A DNA stretch of 64,000 nt, taken from Trichaptum fuscoviolaceum. Its lineage: Eukaryota; Basidiomycota; Agaricomycetes; Hymenochaetales; Trichaptaceae. Position 1 is the first letter of the stretch, and each line of letters opens with the position of its first letter. A program made the position numbers and the translations under genes. Shown piece after piece: positions 49,800 to 60,847 of the stretch. The notes under the pieces were generated by a model that ran no database searches, was not told where the DNA came from, and worked only from the letters and a program-made list of their open reading frames with translations. The stretch is taken from NCBI GenBank assembly GCA_910574455.1, contig CAJSYZ010000009.1, positions 372,001 to 436,000 of the forward strand, written 5' to 3'.

Positions 49800-51297
49800 C
49801 TTTCATTTGTATAAAATACCATCACAATCGGTTTGACTCAGGCATACCCGAACGAATAAGGAAGGGATTATTGAGCTACCCTCCAATTCAGTAGAATTAA
49901 GACAATCAGTATTTGTTCATACGCTCATGCGGCAAACAGAGTGGCCCCTACGCTGCCATTTGTGACAGCTTCTGCGCTCTGCTAGCTCCGCATGAGACCC
50001 TGGATGTGTTTTTCGCCTATGACCAAACCACTGCTGGGACTCGGACCCCTCAGGCAGGAGCTAGAGCCTTTGGTGGCCACCATTGCTTGCCACATTATCA
50101 ATGGGTCAGTATGCGCTGAGGCCTATTATACTATATACATTATCTATCGCACTTTGTCAATTTACTTTTCCAGTAGCGAAGAAGATTCACGATGACTCTT
50201 GAGCGTTAGTAATTACAGGGCATGTAAGTAATTGTTGAAGCGAAATTTACTTCCTGCGAGAGCTCGAAGTCGATAATATGGCAAGCGAGTGTGCAACAAT
50301 CATCACAAAAAAAAAAGCAAGAGAATGTGCCTTCAGCATACTGTCAAAACTGGTGTCTGAGTGTATGCTGGCCAAGGTCGGCGGAAGCATGTAGTAAGCA
50401 TCGTACGTCTTGCTGCGAGATGGGTTAGAATAAGCAAGTGGAGATGTCACTGTCTGCCCTCTTTCTTCACTTGGCACCCTTAAACAACGGAAAGCAGCCA
50501 GTTAGTAGCGTAGTAATAAAGTCGTTAGATACATTGAACAAGAATCCGTTGATGTCGAACATTGTAAGTTATTACCTGAATAAATAGTTGGAGATTGACT
50601 GATGTGTAGCTTAGTGATGGTCGATCCCAGTTATTGTTGCCCGGATTGTCCCAAAGCAGGTTCGTTGATATTCCTATAGATCGATGTCGGGGATCTGAGC
50701 AACAACTGAGACATATGTAGACGCTAGCGATTATCCTAAGCTTAGGTACCAAGGCATCGACTTGTCGGCTAGAGGTAGCAATAGTAAACGAGTCTACCTG
50801 TAACTGTAAGGAAAGGCGGTGTCTGGGCTAGTTCCTACCAACAGCTTGAGCAGATTTGGTATATGTGTTTCAAAAGTGTTGGAAGAGGCAACTCATCCAA
50901 CTCCTCTTTCAAGACAATGAAGTCTACAGAAGATCAGTGCAATGCATAGAAGTTTACCTTAGTTTACTGTAGATGACGTGCCACATAGAGATGTAGTCAA
51001 GCGCATACAGCCAGATAATAGACTGAACGTGACGCCAGCAGATTTGTCAGCCATCGAAATTAGCGCAGCTACATCCCTTCGGCCACATCCTAAGTGGACC
51101 CGGCAGAACGCTAAGGCGCCTTCACGCGAGGGCCAAATAGCTGAGCAAAGGGATGTAGTTGCGCATATCCAGAAAGCCGCTCGAAGCCGAACCAGAGCAG
51201 AAGTTGCCAGAATAGGCCCTATGCATATATTCAGGAGAGCTGAGTTTCGAACGTCTGCGGTGTATGTGAAGGACTAGAGTATTTGCGCTGTGGGTAA
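49800..51297. other. Intergenic, unresolved minus-strand open frames
   Basis: Minus-strand open frames at 50247-50477 and 50525-50752 contain one hydrophobic segment and may be exons of a small membrane protein whose promoter would be the shared element at 51298-51430, but they do not join convincingly. I cannot assign a family. Confidence 0.3.
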
Positions 51298-51430
51298 GGT
51301 GGTGGTTAGCGAGAGAGGGCGAACGGGGGTTTTTCTGTCGTCCACGACGTTATATAGCATTTCTGCACAAGCAAAACAAGACGACGTCATTTCGATTAAG
51401 GTTGAAACTCCGATACATATTTTATTTATA
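51298..51430 (-). promoter_or_regulatory. Duplicated upstream element, copy 2
   Basis: Aligns with 43941-44060 (GGTGGTGGTTA, purine run, GCATTTCTGC, then GACGTCA at 51383-51389). The palindromic core is CGACGTCA here, one base off the perfect CRE seen in copy 1, and a 9-base A-rich insert separates it from GCATTTCTGC. Confidence 0.4.
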
Positions 51431-51706
51431 GTCCACGCGTCCGAGTCGCCTAAAAAGGGTGTAGGACACCTGCAAGTTTTACCTTGAAGATTATTCTTGA
51501 TCATCCGTGCCCCATACAATTTCCGAGTTTTACGACCATATTGACCGGAAGTCATGATGCATATTAGCATATGGAAAATGGGTACGAAGTCGGCGTGCAG
51601 GCAGGGGTGAGGGTAAAGTATTGATTCACATATTTGAATTTCTGATAGGGGTTGGTTCTGTTATACATGGTGATGTACTCAGCACAAAAAGGTATGCTTT
51701 CCGAGT

Positions 51707-53136
51707 CTATGCTGAGTCTTCATAATTTCTGGTAGTCGTTCCAGCTTCTGGATCCGAGTCTAAGGTGCTGGACTTCTCCACTTCAGATAGCGCATCGAAT
51801 ATGGAGGCGCTTGATCCCGTCTGAGAAGCAAATGAGCTGACGCTAGGTCATTGTGATGTTAGACTTGTGAGCGCCAAGTGATCTATCAGCTTTACTCACT
51901 CAGTGGGACCCGGATTTACTTGGAAAGACTCAAAAGCGATAGCAGACCTCTCAGGCTTGACGTTCCGCTCATATCCGAACACCCGTAGAACCACAAAGAA
52001 CGCCGAACGGTACATCCCACGGGCCTCCTCCGTGAGCCCGAAGATCAGGAAGAACACGAGCGCAAACATAGGGTTGATCCACTCGTCCCATCGGATTGAG
52101 AAGTTTAACCAGAACTTTGGGATCCAGAAGGATGCAGGCAGTCGGATGGGCGCCCAATCGTTGTGGAGGAGCGCCCAACCGGGCCAGACAGCTAGTTTGG
52201 TGTTGACTTTGCCGGTGATGAGGACAAGGACGCTGATGGGAAGAGTGAGTAGGATGTCCATAGACGCCAGGGCCATGACTCGGAAGTAGCTACCCCGACT
52301 CATGGAACCGGTGGCTCCATTACTGAGGTACTCATCCATTTCCTTCCGCTGGCGGTAGAATAGCCAAACTGTCCGAGCTGTGCAGGATTTTTTATGAGCC
52401 TCGTGAAGCGTGATGATGGATGTAGCTTACGTGCGTAGAACGTAGCGGAGATAAATGGGATGACAGGTGTCCATATGTCGACCAAGAGTAAGCTGACGAC
52501 GGACGCATCCTCGGCCTTCGAGCACCCGTACTGCTCGAAAACAATGAATCGCGCTCCCTGAACAACGTAGTCTGTAACAACGGTGAGCACTCGGGATTTC
52601 GCTGAGAAGTTAAAACAACTCACATAGAATCATTTGTAGAGCAGGAATTCCGAGGACTATGCATAGATCGATAATAAACTGGTTTCTTTTCTGTTCAAGC
52701 TTACTTCAGAGTCGTGAGATCTTGTATTTCTATACCATCCTACCTCTTTTTTACTGATCATGACTTGCCGCGAGCGAGTGATTTTGTACAGGCGTCGAGT
52801 CATGACCAGCGAGCACGCTGGTATCGCTACGCTGGCACCAATTCCCAACCGGGACGCTTATTGCAGAAGATAAGTATGGTTGTATTAGTGCTACATATAT
52901 CATGGAAAGACGCAAAGCTCACTGATGTCGCACCACACGGGAATCCGGACGTCAAAGTCGTCTCTCCACACAATAGTGTTGACCCCGACGGTCAAACACC
53001 GAATACAGACCCACGTAGTTTACATGACGACCCCAACATTCTGGCGTTGACGAATACTGGTGCAGAGAGGTATGAGGATGAATGGAATAGACAACATGTT
53101 CACGAGGGGCACAAGAGGGAAGGTAGGATCCATCAT
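51707..53136 (-). pseudogene. STE3-like pheromone receptor with one in-frame stop codon
   Basis: Class D GPCR of the STE3 type, which in Agaricomycetes binds lipopeptide pheromones at the cell surface. Six exons, 53136-52923, 52856-52744, 52690-52624, 52571-52431, 52377-51900 and 51842-51707, join with consistent phases to 382 codons. Recognised parts are MDPTFPLVPL (N-terminus, TM1), NTIVW and VWCDI (TM2-TM3 loop), IGASVAIPACSLVMTRRLY (TM3), IVLGIPALQMIL (TM4), YVVQGARFIVFEQYGC, VDIWTPVIPF (TM5), RGSYFRVMALASMDILLTLP (TM6), IRWDEWINPMFALVFFLIFG (TM7) and a Ser-rich tail. Codon 39 in TM2, where the family commonly has Tyr after a V-x-M motif, is TAA (53020-53022). All splice sites and the rest of the frame are intact, so this is a very recent loss, a null allele or a base-call error. 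No pheromone precursor gene was found nearby. Confidence 0.85.
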
Positions 53137-54029
53137 CTTGATTCCTGAATCTTTGCGTACTCCCTCGACAACGAGCGGGTTGCGCGAAGCTTATATCCCG
53201 CCCATGAGTCTCGTAATTGATCTCGCTAGCTCGCGGTACGTTTAGTCGTAACTCGGACGCACGTTAGGAGAATCATGGTAAGCAATTTGAATCTAATTTG
53301 CCATGCGCAGCAAAAGGTATCAGAGCAGTAAGGATCGTCAGAAGTTTACCAGCTTGGGACTCCCAAGAAGCGATTGACGAATGATAAGCAAACTAAATCA
53401 ATGATTGTCATGAAATTTGATCGGGCGATCAAATTCGATGCCGTGTCAGACCGAACATCATTCCTTAGAGCTGTAAGCGGTTAGCTTCGTAACCTCGTCC
53501 TCAAGGCTTGAACGATCCGACCCATGCGGAAAGAGAGAATGAAAGCGGTCAGTATGAAAGGTTTCTGACCTCCTCAACGGTCAATGTCTTCGTTTAGCAT
53601 AAAGTGATAAGTAGCAGACTCACTACTGTAGACACCCTGTGTCCCTGTTTGAACCCCATTAACTCTACTTTCAGCATTGCGATAAGGTTGTCGATGGACT
53701 AGTACGAGTTTCCTATATGGGTGATTGCTTTTCAAAGAAGCATCCAGCACTATAAATGCGAACGGGGAGATCGCCAGTTACTAGTATGTAGTACTATGTA
53801 TGTCACATTCACGTGATGTCCGTAACACCGTGTCTGTAACTTGAAAAGCATGACAGCAGACAAAATCTGGGAAAATCTGGGACAATCCCAGAATCCAAAC
53901 ATCTGATATGTGCTTGTAGTTACCTCCATAGTAAGATGAAGATAGGAATAACACGAGATAAAACTAGTTTTTATTCACTTAGCAAGCAAATGTCCTCATT
54001 GCACCACAACGTAGCTTGTATTCTTCAGC
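53137..54029. other. Intergenic, nothing recognised
   Basis: About 0.9 kb holding the STE3-like gene promoter and the 3' flank of ABCC gene 2. I looked for a short ORF ending in a CaaX box, as expected for a pheromone precursor, and saw none that is convincing. Confidence 0.4.
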
Positions 54030-57000
54030 CTAAGGCACCGAAGCCTTCGCTTTCGCAACCGCTTCCAGCTCTGCAAAGCTCCCACTCTTCATGCACATGT
54101 CACGGAGAACTCCACCCTCTTTCTGAATGAGATTGTGAGGAGTATCGAACTCGACGATCCTACCCGCATCAAGAACGATTAGCCGGTCATAGTCTATGAC
54201 GGTCCTCAAGCGATGGGCAACTGTAGTGAAAGAAGAATTGATAAGCCTAGTTAAATCTTTAACGATGAAGAGTTGATGGATTCTTACTTGTTAACAACAA
54301 AGAGCCCTGGAATTCTTCCCTTATTGCCTTCTGGATTTTCGCATCCGTCTCGAAATCGATACTGCTAGTCGCCTCATCCAGGACGATCACAGCGCTTTGT
54401 CGTAGTAGCGCTCGCGCCATCGCGATGAGCTGCCTCTGCCCAGCACTGAAGTTCAAACCACCCGCGCTCACATCTGTCTCTAGCGTAATCTTCGGCTGTC
54501 CTTTGCTGCTCGCGCCGTCCCGGTCCAACTCCGTAATGCTGGACGTCGCTGAAATAGTTGTCTCCGATGGTGTTTTGGAGGAAGAAGCCACAGCCGTCGA
54601 CTCCGTGTCTTCACGTTCATGGATGGAAGGTGCGCGAGAGACTTGCCTGGAAGACTTCTGCGAGTCGTGTGATGAGTCTGACATCAGGTTGACACGGTGC
54701 AAAGCATCAAGACACTCTATGTCACTGTAGTCGCCGAACGGATCGAGGTTGTCTCTGAGCGTACCCGAGAATAGTGTCGCATCTTGAGGAATGAATGTAA
54801 GTCTTGAGCGTAGGTCATGGATGCCAATCGTCGAAATATCAATCCCATCTATCATGATCTTACCCTTCGCCGGATCAACGAATCGAAGGATGCTCATCGC
54901 CAACGTACTCTTCCCGCTCCCAGTCCGTCCGAGCAGTCCAATCCGCTCTCTTGCTTTCAGCGAAAATGACACATCGTGCAGCACAGCTGGCAGATCAGGG
55001 GCATATCGGACCTCAAGTTCGTCCACGACCAACAACGATTCGGCATTGGGTCCGGTGCTTGACGGCCAGTGAGCCGGAGGACGAGAATTCTCGATGACGG
55101 CAGGAGGCTCATGCGGAAGGTCGAGGTACTCGACGACACGTTCGACCGAGTTAAGATCGAGCTCGAGCTGAGTCCAATTCCGACATGTCCAGTAGATGTT
55201 GTTCGTAAACGCCATGGCACTTGTTATGCTCAGTGCAGCCCAACCAGCCCAGTCTGCGCTATGGCTTGAGTCCACAGATAGCGAGAAGATAACTGTGATG
55301 AAGATAGCTATTGCGCTGAGCATATCAAGTCGTATCATTAACCACCGGTTAATCATCCAGAAGAAGTACCACATTCTCTGCTTTGGATGTTAGATGTCAG
55401 TGATTCGTTAGAATTTCGACACAGCGCACCTGGGTGAGGTCTACTTTGTCAAAGAAAGCAGTCAAAAATCGTGATTCAGCAGAGAATGCTCGAACAGTAA
55501 CAACCCCGTCGAGCAGTTCACTGAATTCGGAGAACAACGGTGATCGGGAAGTCGACTCCATCCGTTTCAAATCTCTGCTGGTATTCAGATAGCCGACGGC
55601 AAGTCTGTAGTAGCAAAAGGCAATCGCAAATGCCGGGATCATAAATGGCGGTAACACGATGATAATGATGATGGTCGACGAGAAGAAGGTTGTGAGACAG
55701 TCGTTTACTGTTTGAAGGGAGCGTGCAAGGTTCATATCTATGGTCTCGATGTCTCTGCTGAACCTATTCAGCACGCGGCCCGTGGGGGTGACATCGTACC
55801 ATCGCATTGTTGCACGAATAACGGTCTCGAGAAGCCGGTTAAAGAGAAGGCGCGAGGCACGGAGGGAGCCGAGATACTGCGTTGACACTGTCATGACGCT
55901 CACGGCAACGGATGTGAGGCCAATGAGCGCGTACACGAGAACATAGAAGAGAGGTTTCTTGTGCGCCAGAGGTAAGCGGCCTTGTAGATCCGAAGACTCT
56001 AATGGTGCTTGAATATGAGTAGATCCGTCGGGAATGGCGATGTTGTAGTGCAGCGACTGGCTAACTGTGTAGTTGGTTCTGCTTGATATGTCGACGGTTG
56101 TGCGCGTCAAGCTATTCACATATGCTCCGGCCCAGACCTGAATGCTGTTTGAGAACAGTCATTATATAGCAAAAATAATGTACGTGCTCTACCTTAATCC
56201 AATATTTCTCAGCGAAACCCAAGACCTGAGCGCAGATGATGAACATGAATAGGACAACCCAAATTCGGTACGAACTACGGGAATCGAGTTAGTGAAATTC
56301 AGAGGATCGAACGAGATTACTCACGTAGCCTTTAGATACGTTTTATAGATGGACCACTTCACATCGCCGACCTCGCGATGCTCATCAAGAACAAGCTTTT
56401 TCGGTTTCTTAGCCATCCGATCTAGTTCTGTATCTATCCCATCGTCACCACTTGTAGTTACTGTCATTGGGCTTTCTTGCTCGAAAGCTTTCTGCGTGCT
56501 CTCTCCCTGAGCATCGATAGTGCTTCTGCCTAGTAACTTCCTTTCGCGAAGATTATCGACAGTTCCCTGGTACTCAATACAACCGTCTGACATGCGCACG
56601 AGATAAGACGCTGCTGGAAGCACAAGGTCGACGTGATGAGTAACAAGGATAATCGTTCGGTGTTTCATGAGCGGGCCAAGGAATAGCCGTTCGTAGAGGA
56701 ATCGAGCAGTATGAGAGTCCTATTGGCAACTTCAGCCTTCTTGGTTCAGGTTTAAATTATTCGAGGACCTACAACAGCACTCAATGGATCGTCGAGCAGG
56801 ACATACTTGGTCCTCGCATACGCCGCTCTAGCAAGCGCGACTCTGGCTTTCTGACCTCCACTCAGCGTGACGCCTCTTGCTCCAATCTCAGTCTCATCTC
56901 CATCCTCCAGAATTTCCAGGTCTGGAAGAAGAGCACAGCACTCTACGACGGCGTTGTACCTTCCTTCATCGAAAGGACTTCCGAAGAGAATGTTCTCTTT

Positions 57001-59671
57001 GATGGACCGATGTTGCAGCCAAGGCGTCTGCGCTGCGTAAGAGATGGAATCCATCAAGCCATGTTCATCGACCTTCTCGGGCTGCTTGTACACCAAGATC
57101 TGACCGCTGATCAACGTCATCTCACCGAGGAGAGCAAGCTTAGACAAGATGTTCGATCAATCGTGGATGACGTAAATAATGCCAAAACAGTGCGTACCAG
57201 TAGGGCTGTCTTTCCACTGGCAGTCGAGCCAGTTACTATAGAAAGCTGTCCTTCCGGGAAGATAACAGATAAGTCCGTCAACTGGAATTTTCTATCAGCC
57301 TGCTCAGCCGATATCACTTCCACATTGGACCCAGAGGATATAGCACGACCGGCGTATAATTCACTCGCCTCGGCTTCCCTTCTTATCATATCTTTCCTAC
57401 CATTCCTCTCATCTGCTTCGGCTGAACTCCATTTGAACGACGCCATTTTAAGGCCAAACTCAGCAGGTGATGACACAGGGACATTTTGATGTGTGCGTTT
57501 CAATGATGACACCTGTTCGTCCACTTCGTCTTCAGCTAGGAAGGATTCAATACGATGGAGCGCAACACGGGTCTTATTGAGTCATATCAGCCGTTGGAAA
57601 TCTCAGACAATCAAAGGCCTTACCTGGAGTATCTGCACAATGAAAGTCGGAATGATATTCAACGGCGGGCGGATCATACTGAAGAGCATGAGTGCTGTGA
57701 AGGCCGTGCCAACGGTCAGCTCGTTTCCCTGCATTATGAATGCGAAGAATGCGACGATCGAGATCAGTACTGGTGTCGCTGTCCACACAGTCTCATACAG
57801 GATGTTGTTGATTCGAGATTTTATCAGCCAATCAAGTTCCTTCTGCCTCGCAGCGAAAACGCGGGCAATCCAACGGTCCTCCCAGGCGAAGAACTTTATG
57901 AATTTGATCTAAGAGGGAAAATTTGTTTCAACGCCGAAGGGAAAGGTAACTTCGGCCGGCTTACAGAACTTAGTAGCTCGTTTAGGATACTCATACGCCG
58001 GTCACGCGCAGCGAGAGATTCTCTCGAAATGTTTATTGCACGGCGCGAGAGGACGCTATTGAGCGGCCAACCCAGTAGTAGAACGAGCAGACCTGCGAAT
58101 GCTGAGAAGCCAAGCAGCCTTTTCCATTCGGACAATTAGTAGAGACCTTTCAAAGTGAAGGTTTTGTGGTTCTCACCGATAGAGGAATATCCCCGCAATA
58201 ACAACGTCTGTTTTCGATCGTCAGCTCTTATTCGCAATGCACAACTACGAATTTGGAGTACCAATCGGACATCCATAAATGAAATACATCCCGGAGGCGA
58301 TCTGGGCAACCTGGGTAGCTGTGAGATTGGCAACAACAGAAAGCAAGCGGGCCACTGACCCTGCTCGCATCTCCGGACATCAAATTTACAATCTTGCCCA
58401 CGTCAGCCCCAGTGTCATCCTCCTTAGCTTTGCTGCCTTCTCCGTCCCTGCGCTTGCTGACACGTCCCGAGATATCCTTCCTTTTCAGTGCTTTGTCGTA
58501 TATAACTGACATAAGCACCGTCCGCACTTGCGCCTCGGCGTGCCGGCTGCACCACGAATGTTGCACGTCCGTTTCTGACTTGATCACCTGGGCAACGAAC
58601 ATGAGGCAGGCGTATGCGAAGGCTCTGTTGCGCTCTTCCGAGCCTTGGAGACTAAAGGAATCAATGATCCGTCTGCAGCAGGGTAAAGATCAGAAGATGA
58701 AGTTCTGATAATGACATGCGTACTTTATGAAGAAAGGTTGCAGGTACTTAAGAAACACAGATGCAAGATTGAAGATAAAATCAAAGCTATAAAACAAGCT
58801 TCAGAATTACCAGAACTGTCTATAGAGCAACAAGGACTCACATCAGATCTCTTGAAACTACAGCCCATAATCGTCGAAGTAAAGACCCTCTCTTCGCCTC
58901 GGAAAACTTCATGAAAAGTAGTCGTGCAGCCATTGTGGGGCTCAATCGCCACACATCGTCCTCGTTAAGATTCTTTGACGCCCCTTTCCTGATGAAGGGT
59001 GTAATCCAGCTAAACGACATCCATCTCCACAAAGTTGTAGTGTCTTCGGGAGACGTCAGGCTGTTAGCGTCAGCGCTTGGCCAAGCCAGCGGTCTCGAGA
59101 AGTAAATTAGAATAAGTGATGAGCTTATAATCAAATTCATGAAATGCGCTGAGATGAAAGAGTCCAGAAGAAACGACTGTCCCGAATTGTGGTAGTCCAA
59201 GAAAGCTCCTCCAACGATAAGCAACGATCCGAAGAACTCGACAAGATAAAACATAAAAAGTCTGTATGAAATCGTAGCCTCGAGTACTATGAAGGGATAA
59301 AACGTGCCATAAAGCCAGGAGAGCGCCAAAAGGCACGAGTATAGCGGAGAACGTCCGATGATGAACAAATACGTAGAAACGACGATCCAAGCTGCAGATT
59401 GAATGAGAGCTAGGGTTGATGGAACGAAAGTCATCCATGAACGCGCACGCTCGTTAACGTCTCCTGAGTGTGTACTGCACTCTGCATGTGCTTCAGCTTC
59501 ATGGAGCGTAAGAAACGGCTTGAACTGTAGCACCAGGAAGTCTACTTTCGGAATCCACGAATACGGGAAACAGAGGAAGACGACGAGAGCGAAAGGGGTC
59601 ACGGCACTGAGCTTTTCCCTGGTACAAGGATGGGACCAATCCAAAGGTGTTCTTAGGAGGGTGGTCGACAT
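54030..59671 (-). CDS. ABCC (MRP/YOR1-type) multidrug transporter 2
   Basis: Paralog of the transporter at 36447-42251, on the same strand, about 1,630 residues in about 14 exons. The ATG at 59671 starts [15 protein letters not shown], aligning with the other gene's N-terminus; several helices and the [18 protein letters not shown] linker follow. The first membrane domain has the [12 protein letters not shown] loop. NBD1: Walker [30 protein letters not shown]. The inter-domain linker is shorter and less charged than in gene 1. Membrane domain 2 has [21 protein letters not shown]2: [26 protein letters not shown], with the same Ser-rich insert. One extra intron at about 58135-58194 splits the FLYRLLGFS region compared with gene 1. 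The C-terminus lacks the last dozen residues of gene 1. No lesions seen. Confidence 0.93.
54184..55176. repeat. Near-identical tract shared with ABCC gene 1 (copy 2)
   Basis: Partner of 36625-37617: 993 bp with no length differences, including the last intron, which has one or two mismatches. Most mismatches cluster in the Ser-rich insert around 54655-54700. The flanking exon sequence of the two genes is much more diverged. Confidence 0.85.
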
Positions 59672-60847
59672 GAAGGTCTGCAATTAAGGGAAAAACACAG
59701 CAACGGTCGCAGCTTTATGATATCTCGCAGACGGCGACAAGTTGCCGATTACCACACGCGGTCGCCGTCTGAGTGAAGGAGGCCAATGAACTTCTGATAA
59801 GAACAGAGATAGATTAAATCCATACCATGATAAGACGAGGCTACATGTCATACACTTGCACGGCGGAGAGATGAAGAGTGAGTGCCGCCGGGCCCTGCCA
59901 CTGCCAGTGGCAAACTTGAAGAGGCGAAAAATTCGTGGGAAACTTCAATTTGCACGTCAATTAGTACATAGCTGGAATCCTGAAGCTGCGCCGCGGCAGA
60001 ATTCATTCTTGCCCGCGAACAGTGGCAGTGATCCTGAGCGTCGTGCACTCGCTTGTCGGATAGTTGACTTTGAATTGTCACGCAATGCGAATTTCACCAC
60101 GGAATATGTCTAGGGTGAGGTATCCGAGTCCTTCAGTTACCCAGGTCTTATAATGGAGGTGAGCTCACTTCCTGTTCTCAGACTCGGAAGATCGTCAGCA
60201 TCAAGCCATTCACGTTAGAAAGTCGACGGTAACCAAAACCACCTCTGTAATATGAATGTCTAACAAACGATCATATCTGCACATCAGGGAAACTACTTTC
60301 TGCTGAAAGTGACTTGAAGTCTGAATAAGGCAAACCGCACTTATTCATGCATGTCCTCCCATTATTCAGGACCAGTTGGCTGAAATAAGGGCGAGTTGGC
60401 TGAATCAGTGCTCTAAGTGTTTCAGGCAATCTGTACCCCAGTGCTCCAGTGCTTCAGTGCTTCATCCTTTAATTACAGCAGGAGACAAGTGTTGTAAGAC
60501 AAACTGCAGTGCTCAAGAGTTCAAGTGCATAAGAACGATCCAAGTATTTCATTGCATCAGAAGTAATATAAGACAACGGTAAGTAGCTATCAGTGCCTCA
60601 GCGTTCAAGTACATCAGTCATTTACACAAGACTAAGCATAGCAGTCACTATCATGGAACCCGCCACGACACGATTCTGAACCACTGCCACGGGCAGTGGC
60701 AGGCCCATTTCGCTACCGTGCCTTCAATTCTGCATGTTCTTTGGCGTGCCAGTAGAAACGAAGGCTGCTCTGCGAGTCGATGGTAATAAGTTATTGAGCG
60801 CACGGACAGAGACGAAACGAAGAGGCTCACCAGTGAACGATTTGCCC
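59672..60847. other. Upstream of ABCC gene 2 and mobile DNA, no gene
   Basis: Holds the presumed ABCC gene 2 promoter (59672 to about 59885) and then the inverted-repeat pair at 59890-60706. The 60420-60650 part is low complexity with several CAGTGCT-like words. No coding sequence is recognised. Confidence 0.4.
59890..60706. repeat. Possible short TIR element bounded by palindromic inverted repeats
   Basis: 59890-59912 and 60685-60706 are inverted copies of each other over about 22 bp with one mismatch and one indel; each copy is itself palindromic around TGCCACTGCC/GGCAGTGGCA. The enclosed 817 bp has no coding capacity. This fits a non-autonomous DNA element or a recombination hotspot. A clear target-site duplication is not visible, so the ends are provisional. 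Confidence 0.4.

Noticed and set aside
51903..52289. A 128-codon plus-strand ORF opposite the STE3-like gene
   Set aside because: It is the shadow of the large receptor exon on the minus strand, with no family similarity of its own.
36447..59671. The two ABC transporters as pheromone exporters serving the STE3-like receptor
   Set aside because: The fungal a-factor-type exporter (Ste6) is of the ABCB subfamily; these are ABCC proteins by NBD signatures, and no pheromone gene is present.
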